This document shows, piece by piece, positions 47,101 to 59,719 of a stretch of 64,000 nt of DNA. Numbering within the stretch: position 1 is the stretch's first letter; each line of letters starts with the position of its first letter. Location of the stretch: contig CM030713.1 of assembly GCA_017979445.1 (NCBI GenBank), positions 29,975,915 to 30,039,914 of the forward strand, given 5' to 3'. The notes below the pieces were generated by a model, which was not told where the DNA came from, ran no database searches, and saw nothing but the letters and a program-made list of their open reading frames with translations. This DNA is from Akebia trifoliata (taxonomy: Eukaryota; Streptophyta; Magnoliopsida; Ranunculales; Lardizabalaceae). The position numbers were made by a program, and so were the translations under genes.

Positions 47101-48310
47101 ATCCGAGCCACATATCCACAAAATCACTGGTCACACACCTCTAATGGGTATGAGACATTTTGTACTTCGTGCTCTGTATACAAATTCCCCCTCCTAAATC
47201 CCCCCACATTTTTCTATAGAGTTCTGTAGTATTTACCGGCATTTTAATCAAGAAACTACAACTTGAGTTCTGATATTGGACTACTTTCTTCTTCAAAGAG
47301 TTGTGAATTTGCAAACCGAACTAAAATCTAAGCTTGTTTTCTATTATATTGAGTTCTGAAATTGGACTAAAAAATTGAAACTTTCTTTCTTTCTTTAAAG
47401 AGTCGTTAATTTACAAACCCAACTAAAATCTAAGCTTGTTTTCTATTATATTGAGTTCTTAAATTGGACTTAAAAATTGAAACTTTCGTTTTTCTTTAAA
47501 AAATCATGAATTTACAAACCCAAGTAAAATCTAAGCTTGTTTTCTGTTATATTGAGTTCTGAAATTGGACTTAAAAATTGAAACTTTCTTTCTTCTTTAA
47601 AGAGTCATGAATTTACAAACTCAACTAAAATCTAAGTTTGTTTTCTCTTATTAATCTTTACCCAACACATCTATTTCATAAATTGATCCAACAATTGTTC
47701 TCCTAACAAACAAATATCCCCAAAAAAGAAAAAAAAAGCCTACTTGTTTAGAACTATAGATGATTAGGGCAATTGCATACCTTTTAATAAACAATTTCTT
47801 CACCGCAACGACTGTGTTATCTGGCAAAACTCCTCGATAAACAATCCCAAAACTACCCCAACCAATCACACACTCATCACCAAACCTATTCGTCGCCTCT
47901 TCAAGCTCCCTCAAAGTAAACCAATACCCCCATCCAAGATTCGACACATTCGACGAAGCTGAATCTGTCGAAATTTTTGATCGAGATTCTCCTCTCGCCC
48001 GAAACAATGACCAGTCCGACGACACCACCGGACCCTCATCCATCTTCCCGATATCGATTTGAATCTCTGGTCTCTGATCCAGCACTGAGCCATGAGCAAC
48101 CAGTTCGGAAACTACAGGGATCTGGTCATCGGCGGGGAGTGTTTCTGGACAAACGACGGATCTGGAGGATTTCCGGCGAAGAAGGGCGAAGCAAAAGTAA
48201 GAGATGCAGAGAATGAGAACGATGAATACTCCGGTACAAGTTCCGACCAAAATCCATAAGGGTAGACCAAAGATTGGGGTCGATTTTGAGAGCTCTATGT
48301 TTAACGACAT
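44156..48310 (-). CDS. Receptor-like Ser/Thr kinase, At1g01540/At4g02630 type, 7 exons, altered catalytic loop
   Basis: Exons (minus): 48310-47781, 46625-46521, 46382-46260, 45974-45816, 44851-44722, 44614-44405, 44308-44156; in frame, 469 residues, the family's usual size. The short N-terminus is followed by one membrane segment ([20 protein letters not shown]), the juxtamembrane VDIGK-like [11 protein letters not shown] and [17 protein letters not shown], then a kinase domain. The glycine loop ([12 protein letters not shown]), VAVKK lysine, helix C Glu ([14 protein letters not shown]), DFG and APEY are intact. The catalytic loop reads [14 protein letters not shown], so the usual Arg of HRD is Gln. 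The activation loop ([18 protein letters not shown]) is about four residues shorter than in relatives and lacks the usual Thr pair. The Asp is kept, so activity is possible but regulation should differ. Introns hold MITEs, a SINE and tandem repeats. Confidence 0.93.
44926..45360. repeat. Tandem duplication in RLK intron 4, one copy with and one without a MITE
   Basis: Copy 1 (about 44926-45190) and copy 2 (about 45215-45360) share tgtatcatcttgagatgcac, ggatccnagaaaggtgatc, the aagtcatgtcaccca-like stretch and cttcttattaaancttggaa. Copy 1 is interrupted by the element at 44981-45086; copy 2 reads straight through the same point (ggtaaatattcag). Confidence 0.85.
44981..45086. mobile_element. 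106-bp hAT-type MITE with perfect 8-bp target duplication (RLK intron 4)
   Basis: Ends are gagaacttctattgccacac and gtgtggcaatagaatctctc. The flanks taaaatat at 44973-44980 and 45087-45094 are identical. The neighbouring duplicate supplies the unoccupied site. Confidence 0.92.
45362..45600 (+). mobile_element. tRNA-derived SINE (RLK intron 4)
   Basis: A-box-like ggttggccagtggcaag, then B-box-like ggtcaagtgttcgaagc about 50 bp on. The 3' part is unique (gggattagtctcaccc, ggatacccacgataagcc), followed by an A-run. A second copy lies inverted at 52690-52910. Confidence 0.75.
46061..46218. mobile_element. 158-bp hairpin MITE, gctggagtgacctca family (RLK intron 3)
   Basis: Left gctggagtgacctcaattca and right tgaggtcactccagcac are inverted, with mirrored cacactttgctga/cagtaaagcgtg inside. 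The core contains gagatacaaggggaaagcat then ttatggttctg. Sister copy: 59428-59589. Confidence 0.85.
47264..47645. repeat. Four tandem ~87-102-bp units in RLK intron 1
   Basis: Units start at about 47264, 47351, 47453 and 47554 with gagttctgaaattggac and end with aaatctaagcttgttttct. The last unit ends near 47645, about 135 bp from the exon 1 donor. Confidence 0.85.
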
Positions 48311-48733
48311 GTTGAAGAAAAGTTAATGGAGATTGAGATTTTCTGAGATTTCTGGCGTTATTTTCATCTGAAATAATGGCGATTTCAAACAAATTGTATA
48401 AGATAAAGAAGTCCATAGTTCTCTCTGAGTCTGAGTCTCTCACAGAGTTCTCAAAGTTTCAGAGTTCGAATTAAAAACGAACTCTTCTCTCATCATGTCT
48501 CGACTTTCGACGGATAAGTTCAGGTAATTTTCTCTACCCTCCTCCATTTTTTATGAATATTAGAGACACCCCTTCATGAACTCAGTCTTTGATGAGAGAC
48601 TATCGTTAGAAGTCGAAAAGACAGAACTACCCTACCATTCGTTTTAGAAATTACTGAAATGGAGAAGACGTTGTACTGCAAGAACAGATAAAATATATAT
48701 CCATGGAACTGAACAGTATAGTCTTCTTAGAAT

Positions 48734-49034
48734 CATGGTTTCAAAAATCGTCCAAAACCGAGACGTGTCACCCGAGTCATCTTGATATCAGGTAGGGATG
48801 AGATGGATGGACAAATCCATTTTTTGAACGAGATATTAAATTCCATGAGTCATTTCGATATCAGACAAGGATGAAATGGATGGACAAGTCAATTTTTCAG
48901 ACGAGATATTAAATTTCACGTTCATTTTTCATTTTTTTGAATGAGACATCTCAAACGTATTGAAAAACTCATTTGAGATGACTCGGTATCTGGCATGGAT
49001 GAGACAAGACGCGAAACCGAATTTTAAAATCATG
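48734..49034. mobile_element. 301-bp hAT-type MITE upstream of the RLK
   Basis: Ends catggtttcaaaa and ttttaaaatcatg are inverted. Flanks are cttagaat (48726-48733) and attagaat (49035-49042), 7 of 8. Two inner blocks (gagatgg-atggacaa, cgagatattaaa) are repeated in tandem. Same family as 12638 and 20683. Confidence 0.8.
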
Positions 49035-49339
49035 ATTAGAATGAAATTTTTTTGGTAACTTTCTTCGAGGGACGTGCTGAAAACCAGCTGAAAAACAGAT
49101 GCTTGAGGGACGTTGGATCTACGAAAATGGACGGTGCAGATTGTGCAAAACGTCCAATCCAACTAAAGAAATTCTATTTCTTTTATTTATAAAAAACTCC
49201 CTCCTCTTTTCTGTTTTTTTAACTATTTCAGTTTTTCTATTTTTTTAAACTAAATCTAACAACTCTGCTCTGTTCATCTTCATCTCGACAAATCCTTTGA
49301 GACTTCAGTCATCTCTTTTCTCTATTCATCTTCATCTCG

Positions 49340-49530
49340 ACAGAACAATTGAAAAACCCAAATCTGCTCGTTTTCCTTTGAATCCTTCGCCGATTGGAAA
49401 CCTAAGAGAAGAAGTATCACACACACACACAACGACTGAAAAACCCAAATCTGCTCGTTTTCTTTGAACCCTTCGCCGATTGGAAACCTAAGAGAAGAAG
49501 TATCACACACACACACACACACTCTCTCTC
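49340..49530. repeat. Two ~85-bp tandem copies with (CA)n tails, then (AG)n blocks
   Basis: The string gaaaaacccaaatctgctcg, with ccttcgccgattggaaacct and the cacacacac tail, occurs at about 49349-49430 and 49436-49520. Downstream, (ag)n plus gtgggttttctccaaact occurs twice (about 49646-49683 and 49717-49757). Confidence 0.8.
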
Positions 49531-50038
49531 TCTCGATTGACGGCTTCAAAGAACTTGAACTCTTTCGAACAAGGAAATAAAACGAAACCCACGAACAATT
49601 TTCAGATATAAAGAAGGAAGATAAGAACATCATCAAAAGGTACAGAGAGAGAGAGAGAGAACGTGGGTTTTCTCCAAACTATTGACATCTTCATGGGAGG
49701 ATGTGTGCAATTGTAAGAGAGAGAGAGAGAGAGTGTGGGTTTTCTCCAAACTGTTGTGGGCTTCGTTTGATTTCATATAGAGAGAGAGAGAGAGAAGAGA
49801 AGAGACAGTGAAGAGAGAAGGAGAAGAGATAGTTTTTATTTAAAATTGTGTTAATAGAAACAGGGAGTTAGTTTAAAAAAATAAAACAAAACAAGGGAGT
49901 TATTTTAAAAATTGTAAAACTTACATTCTCATTTGAAATGACGTCAGAACGCGTCTTAGCCGTTGTTTTCTCAAAATCTAACGTCTCACAAACATCGTTT
50001 TCTTACATGGTTTTAAAGACGTCCGTCGAACCGTCCCC

Positions 50039-50069
<31 letters not shown>

Positions 50070-50444
50070 CCCGTTCGCCACCCTTAGTTTTACCACACAC
50101 TTTAACAAACGCGTTTTGTCTTACATGGGTTAGAAGTTTCGGAATGAGCTGATTTTTGGTGAGGATGATCTCTATGGTGAGGAGATCATCCTCACCAAAA
50201 ATCAGCTCATTCCAAAACTTCTAACCCCATCAAAATTGATTTACAAAAAATGGACGGTCCACGATTTTTCAACGTGTAAACATGGGGTTAAACATTTCGG
50301 AATGGGCTGATTTTTGGGGAGGATGATCTTCTAATCATAGAGATCATCCTCACCAAAAATCAGCTCATTCCAAAACTTCTAACCCATGTAGGACAAAAAA
50401 CGTTTGTTAAAGTGTGTGGTAAAACTTAGGGTGCTAAACATTTC

Positions 50445-50482
<38 letters not shown>

Positions 50483-52375
50483 GGCGGTTCAAGGGCCATA
50501 TGAGAAAACATATGAAAAAACTTTCGTTTTTCAAAATAAGGGTTAGAGGTTTTAGATTGAGCTGATTTTTTGCAAGGATGGTCACTATCATGAGAAGATC
50601 ATCCTCACAAAAAATCAGCTCAATCAGAAACTTCTAAATCCATCAAAAGTGATTTGCAAATTAGTGATAAAAATTGGTAAAAAATCAACGGTCCACATTC
50701 TAAATCACTTTTAATGGGGTTAGAAGTTTCAGATTGGGCTGATTTTTTTTTTTTTTGATGATCTTCCCATCATAGAGATCATCCTCACAAAAAAATCAGC
50801 TAAATCCAAAATTTCTAACCCATATTTTAAAATTTTATTAAAAACGAAAGTTTTCTCATATGTTTTCTCATATGGCCCTTGAACCTGACCCATATATATA
50901 TATGAGAAAACATATGAGAAAACTTTCGTTTTTAATAAAATTTTAAAATATGGGTTAGAAATTCTGGATTGAGCTGATTTTTTGTGAGGATGATCTCTAT
51001 GATGGGAAGATCATCCAAAAAAAAAAATCAGCCCAATCTGAAACTGCTAACCCTATTAAAAGTGATTTAGAATGTGGACCGTCAATTTTTTACCAATTTT
51101 TATCACTAATTTGTAAATCACTTTTGATGGATTTAGAAGTTTCTGATTGAACTGATTTTTTGTGAGGATGATCTTTTCATCATAGTGACCATCCTTGCAA
51201 AAAATCAGCTCAATCCAAAACCTCTAACTCTTATTTTGAAAAACGAAAGTTTTTTCATATGTTTTCTCATATGGCCCTTGAACCGCCCCCTATATATATA
51301 TAGGGGGGCGTTCAATGGCCAACTTTTTAGCAAACTTTTTGGCAAAACATTTTTCAAAACATGAGTTAGAGGTTTTGGAATGGGCTGATTTTTGGTGAGG
51401 ATGATCTCTACAGTGAGGAGATCATCATCACCAAAAATCAGCTCATTCCGAAACTTCTAACCCATGTAAGACAAAACGCGTTTGTTAAAGTGTGTGGTAA
51501 AACTTAGGGTGCCGAACGGGACCCATATATATATATAGGGAAATGTTCAGCACCCTAAGTTTTACCACACACTTTAACAAACGTTTTTTGTCCTACATGG
51601 GTTAGAAGTTTTGGAATGAGCTGATTTTTGGTGAGGATGATCTCTATGATTAGAAGATCATCCTCCCCAAAAATCAGCCCATTCCGAAATGTTTAGCCCC
51701 ATGTTTACATGTTGAAAAATCGTGGACCGTCCATTTTTTGTAAATCAATTTTGATGGGGTTAGAAGTTTTGGAATGAGCTGATTTTTGGTGAGGATGATC
51801 TCCTCACCATAGAGATCATCCTCACCAAAAATCAGCTCATTCCGAAAATTCTAACCCATGTAAGACAAAACACGTTTGTTAAGTGTGTGGTAAAACTAAG
51901 GGTGGCGAACGGGACCCATATATATATATATATATATATATAGGGTCCCGTTCGGCACCCTAATATATATATATGGGTCCCGTTCGCCACCCTAAGTTTT
52001 ACCACACACTTTAACAAACGCGTTTTGTCTTACATGGGTTAGAAGTTTCGGAATGAGCTGATTTTTGGTGAGGATGATCTCTATGGTGAGGAGATCATCC
52101 TCACCAAAAATCAGCTCATTCCAAAACTTCTAACCCCATCAAAATTGATTTACAAAAAATGGACGGTCCACGATTTTTCAACGTGTAAACATGGGGCTAA
52201 ACATTTCGGAATGGGTTGATTTTTGGGGAGGATGATCTTCTAATCATAGAGATCATCCTCACCAAAAATCAGCTCATTCCAAAACTTCTTACCCATGTAG
52301 GACAAAAAACGTTTGTTAAAGTGTGTGGTAAAACTTAGGGTGCTGAACATTTCCCATATATATATATATATATAT
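50039..52375. mobile_element. Cluster of palindromic Micron-like elements nested in (TA)n tracts
   Basis: Six related elements sit side by side, each bounded by (TA)n: A1 50066-50446, B1 50481-50891, B2 50903-51290 (inverted B1), A2 51303-51524 (short hybrid), A3 51538-51917 (inverted A1) and A4 51975-52355 (near-identical to A1), plus a 20-bp end fragment at 51942-51961. Full elements have inverted ends (for example gggtcccgttcgccaccc) and two long inner hairpins built on gaatgagctgatttttggtg and gaggatgatct. These hairpins surround a central ggacggtccacg or aacggtccac block. Insertion inside TA microsatellites recalls the Micron elements of rice. No transposase ORF is seen. Confidence 0.85.
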
Positions 52376-52689
52376 TGTTTTTTTTGTTTTTTTTGGAAGG
52401 AGTAATCTTGTAAAAGCATTATGAAGTCCTCTGTTTTGCCTCCCCTTCTGATTTTGGCGAATTGTTATTGTAGATGATACAAATTCATATTGCATCGTGA
52501 TCAGGATCGTTTATTCGGATTTAATCCAAGATTTAACTTTTTCTAGAATTTGCTTTTTGTAAGTAGGATATTTCAAGAGTTTGATGAGAAGTAAAAAATA
52601 AATAAAAATTGATTTTTGTATGTAAATAAATTTTCAAGAATTCTTGTTATATATCCAGCCTCGTACATTTATTTTTTTTCCAGCCTCGT

Positions 52690-52910
52690 ACATTTGTTTT
52701 TTTCCCTTATCGTGGATATCCCTACCCTTCCAATGAGACTAATCCCCTTGTCACATGCATTGACGCTCGTAAAGTCCCACTTGCAACCGATTGAGTCAAG
52801 GGTCAACTGAACCCTGAAGAGTGATGACCCCAAGGAATTCATTGCTTCATCAAGGGTCAAAGGCTCGGCTTGCCGGTAGGCCAACCCATTGGGGTTTAGC
52901 CCAATACCTA
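52690..52910 (-). mobile_element. tRNA-derived SINE, same family as 45362-45600
   Basis: The minus strand reads gggttggcctaccggcaagc at the 5' end. It ends with ggattagtctcattgg, then ggatatccacgataaggg and an A-run. Divergence from the other copy is moderate. Confidence 0.7.
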
Positions 52911-52964
52911 ATTGGTTTGCTAAACTACTAATGATAATCTGACTTGAAAATTTTCTCAGTCTAT

Positions 52965-53060
52965 ACCTGGTCGATGTGAGAAGTGCATAGAACCATAGAT
53001 CTTTTCCCAACTGTACTCTGAAGAAAGAGATTTATGGTTTTGTGCACTTGAAACGTCGAT
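52965..53060. mobile_element. Hairpin MITE, accatagatct family
   Basis: Left tggtcgatgtgagaagtgca then tagaaccatagatctttt is mirrored by agagatttatggttttgtgc then acttgaaacgtcgatca. Confidence 0.65.
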
Positions 53061-53734
53061 CAAGTATGGATTGAGTGAAAATTTTTGAGACAGAAGATCA
53101 CAACTCTTTGCTGAATCCTAACAAATCAATTGGCTTGTGCTTCTGCCTTCTTGTAACATACATACATATAAAATACAACAATGTAAAGAACTGTAAAGAT
53201 TATAGCAAGAAATAATTAAACACTTTAAAAATAAATAAAAATGTATAATTAATATAAAAATATTTATTTAATTTATTAATACATATATAACCTCAAGTTT
53301 GGGTTCGGGTTGACCAAGTTAGCATGAACCCCAACCCAAATTTACTGAGTTATTCTAACCCAAACTCAACTCATGTTCAAAATAACTCGGTCAAGACTCA
53401 CCCATCAATCAGCAAAGTGTGAATCCTTGCGAATTTTGAAGTCACTCCAGTATTATTCTTTAGAAAAATGCCAGACAAAATAAGAGCTCAAATGAAATAA
53501 AATTGAGTTTTTTTCTTTCAGAAATACTCGAAGAAACCATTAACTCAAATGTAATCTCTGTGAAATTAACCCATCATTCTGGAAACTAGAGAGAATGATC
53601 ATTAGGTTTGCTTCCTATTCACATCCGCAACAAAATTTAAGATCCAATAACAAGACTCAATTTACTAATTTGAAGCTAAAGGACTGAATCAAATGCAATA
53701 TATCAATCCTGATTAAAAAACTAACAGCCCCTTT

Positions 53735-56362
<2,628 letters not shown>

Positions 56363-56388
56363 TGTTGCGATCAGACGATGCGCGGCAA

Positions 56389-56458
56389 AAACCCTAAAAA
56401 CCTCTCTCGCTCTGTCTCTGTCTTATATATATAACAAAAGAACACTTTCTAACCCTAA
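56389..56458 (-). promoter_or_regulatory. eS10 core promoter: TATA box and two teloboxes
   Basis: AAACCCTAA at 56389-56397 and AACCCTAA at 56451-56458 flank a TATATATATAA (minus strand, 56423-56433). The TATA predicts a start near 56398, so the first telobox would be at the very start of a ~36-nt 5'UTR. Teloboxes are a known feature of plant ribosomal protein genes. Confidence 0.6.
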
Positions 56459-56639
56459 AAGTCTTATATTATATGGGGTTGGACTCCTTCGTGACCAAAT
56501 CCGGCCCATTCACATACAGCACCAAACTGGGCCCACACAAATACAGCCATCTTTTAGAGCTGCTATTGGCACGCCAACTTTTACTTATTACAACCCAATT
56601 TCTTAAGAGCGAATCTCCACTTCGTGAGCTTAATATGAC

Positions 56640-56860
56640 GAAACTCCGAATTCGGTACACTGTTCATTTTTCATTTTAATTATCAAAATATGCATTTGTC
56701 ATTTTTATAATCTACGAACTCATGAGATCATGACTTTTAATATCTACGAATTCATAGATATACCAAGAAATTCATTGATTATGAAAGTGATAAATTCAAT
56801 TGAAATGCATGTTTTGAGAATTAAAATGAACAGTGAATCGAAATTGTAATTTGGACATAA
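56640..56860. repeat. AT-rich palindromic element, related to 39241-39490
   Basis: Left tgttcatttttcattttaat then tatcaaaatatgca is mirrored by tgcatgttttgagaattaaa then atgaacag. Inner halves also pair (cgaactcatgag / cgaattcatag). Confidence 0.6.
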
Positions 56861-56896
56861 GTTGCATATGATTTGGATAAAATCCCAACTTTTAAA

Positions 56897-57457
56897 GAGG
56901 AACGCTATTGACACCCACTTTTTTGCTTGCCTCACCCACTTTACTCATTCACCCACCATCCATACCGAATCTCGATTTCCACCTCAACTCCTTCTCCTTC
57001 TTCTTTTTCTCTCACATTTCTATTTCTCTCTCTTTCTCATTTTTCTTCTTCTTCGTTGAACCTCTATAAGTTTCAACTAGGGTTTCATGGTACAAGAAGC
57101 AATATCCTTAGAACTTGCAAAATAGATTAGCAATGATCGTGAAAATCTCAGTTCCTAATGTGGTAGTTGTTACAAAATCTCTATGGCGAAAAAAAAACAA
57201 TCAAACAAAGTTTCATTCTGTAAGTCAATACTGAATTCACCAATTAGTAAGTTTCTATTGAGTCCTTTTAGGTGGATTCAATAGGATCCTAACAAGTTGC
57301 AGTGTAAATTTTCAGTAGCTTCCTACTGAACAGAATCTTCCTACCAAATGAAAAATTAGTCTTTTTTTTTTTTTTAAATGGGTGCGACGAGTATTTTCAC
57401 AATTTATTGAAAAATGGGATGAACAAGTAAAAAGTGGGTGTCAATAGCATGCCCCTT
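56897..57457. mobile_element. ~560-bp foldback element, CTATTGACACCCAC type
   Basis: Left aacgctattgacacccactt and right aagtgggtgtcaatagcatg are inverted. A ggtggattcaataggatcct block inside resembles the cores of 21862-22750 and 28034-28778. Confidence 0.75.
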
Positions 57458-59719
57458 ATAAAGATTAAGTATGTGTTTATTAACACTTCTGAAGTCTGAA
57501 TGAAGGTGGTCCACCTTAAAAAGTCAAATTTTAGAAGTTTTTATTTTTTATTGTTTTGTTTCAGATTTCGAACCTCAGAATCGAAATTCAAAAATTTTAA
57601 ACTAGCGATTGATGGAGGGAGGAGTTAGATGAAACTTTTGATTTCTAATTTTCAGACAAACTTCAGATTTTAGAAGTGTTAATAAACATAACCTAAAACA
57701 CAACATTACAAAAATTTGGTTAAATTATTACGTCACCATAGCAAAGCATGATAACAAACTCAAAAAGATTATAATTAAAATTATCTCATATAAAATCCTA
57801 AATCTAATCAAGAGAGAGAGAGAGCTTTTAGTTATTGCACTCCAATTAAAATAAATAAGTGAAGCTTAGGGCACCAATAAAAACTCTCTTTGTAAATAAT
57901 AAAAAATTAAAATTTGTCAAATTTTGTAATCAGATACGTCCGTGTAAAAACTTTTATAATAAAAATTTACCTTTATACCCTTTTGATTTTAACACACCCT
58001 TTCGTTTATGGCATAGGCCTTCTCTAACGTTAAACAAAGCTCAAATATACAATTAAGGTTTAAAGTTCTAATATACAACAAAGACGATAAGAAAACACTG
58101 ATTTCCTAAAGACCAGTACATATTTTCTAGGGTTCCGTTTCTTCTTGACTTCTCTCGATAATAACCCTTTTCCAATCCATTCCCTCATTTGAGGCTTGAG
58201 GCCAGTGTTTTCCAAATTTTCGCTCTTTTTGTCAAAAACAGAGGAGAGTGAGACCAGCCTTCATGGGAACGACTTAATGAATGAGAGTGGTTGAATCTTC
58301 AACTGTTGTAATAATAGAATGAAGTATTTAATATTTCATAAATATTGGAATAACGGATTTTTGTTAAGAAGAACTGGGAACAATTGAGAACAAAGAAAAG
58401 AGAAACAAGACTCAATTACTCATAGAAACACAGATTTTTTTTTGTGGACGAATCACACCAAAAAAAACTCATAATTACAGATCAAATACCCAAGAAACGT
58501 AACTAGGATTTACATAATATTAATGAAATTATGAATATACCATTAAAAAAAATTTCTTACAAATTTTACAGGGAGCCATTGATAATGGGACAACAGATTT
58601 TTACATTGATTGCCAACATGACACAATCCTCCTTCCTTACTAGGGTTGGGAGCGACTACACATGTAAAATGAGTTAAACATGACAAGTTCTTTGGAGCCA
58701 ATTGACTAAGAAAATATTTGGACATCATTGGGTAGACAGACACCAAACATCAGTGATTTCCACATGTTGGATTTGTGTATTGATATAATGCCAATGTTGT
58801 TGCAATAAATACATAAATAATTATCCTAATGAGGTGGTTTAAGAGGTTGAAAAATGAAAATGATGCATTTTTGGGTGAAAAAAATCGATGATGTTTGGCA
58901 TTGGAATAATTTTTTGTAGACTCTCCCGAATGAGTGTAGTCTAAGGGGAGTATGTCATCAAATTTGAAGCTAAGATACAGCAAGAGCACAAGGGGGTGAA
59001 GGCAAATTTGCCCAAAATACCGACGACTAAGGAAAAAAAAATGTGTTCTACTTGCAACTCATTCAAGATTATTGATCAAAACAAGATGCGGATTCTTTAT
59101 CAAACATTCAAAGACCACTTTGGGAGCAAATCTGAACCTCTAACAGGAGTTGACCCTTGAAACAACTACGTATTCACCTCGGAAATTGAGCTTGTAAGCA
59201 ACCTCTAAAACTCATGTATTATTCATAAATACCTCTAAAAAATACATGTCCTATTCTGTGTTTTAATATAAAAATAAAATAAAAAATTTATTGATATGGT
59301 GCAATGATACTTATGCAAACATCAGTCTTGAAAAATTATTTAAAAACATATCATTGCATGATAATAAAACTTGTAGCTTTTTTTCCGGCACCCAGAAGAC
59401 GAGATTGAAATAATTTTTATGAATAATGCTGAAGTGACCTCAACATTGTACCTCACATCCCTATCGTGAAAGTGAATAGGAACCATTGATGCTTTCATCG
59501 AGATACGAGTGAAAAAGCATCTATGGTTCATATACACTTTCACGTCAAGATGTGCAATGTGAGGTACAATCTTGAGGTCACTCCAGCACAACTACAGGGT
59601 ATAAACGAGCAAATGAACACAAAGATTGGTGTCTCTAAGAGAGGTACTTATTCTCTCAAGCCAATGAAAGTGTGAGCATGTGCGCATCCTACAAAATTTG
59701 ATTGTTGTCCAAGTGATAA
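57458..59719. other. Intergenic DNA, no gene recognised
   Basis: It contains a 57485-57690 patch with mirrored tattaacacttctgaagtct / agaagtgttaataaaca, a MITE-like end pair at about 57815-57887 and the hairpin MITE at 59428-59589. Confidence 0.45.
59428..59589. mobile_element. 162-bp hairpin MITE, gctggagtgacctca family
   Basis: Left gctgaagtgacctcaacatt and right cttgaggtcactccagcac are inverted, with mirrored gtacctcac/gtgaggtac. The core gatgctttcatcgagatacg matches 46061-46218 and remnants near 10535. Confidence 0.85.

Larger units (their letters stand above)
52376..53734. other. Intergenic DNA with SINE and MITE remnants
   Basis: It holds an inverted SINE (52690-52910), a hairpin MITE (52965-53060) and a half element ending tgaagtcactccagtattat (53400-53462). 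No gene seen. Confidence 0.5.

Noticed and set aside
49322..49636. 104-codon minus-strand ORF with CVCVCV runs
   Set aside because: It translates the (CA)n and (AG)n tandem repeats.
50379..52017. Short ORFs containing (IY)n runs
   Set aside because: Translations of (TA)n tracts between palindromic elements.
50066..52355. CRISPR-like array of repeated units
   Set aside because: Repeats are long, inverted and bounded by (TA)n, in a plant genome; spacing and structure are those of transposons.
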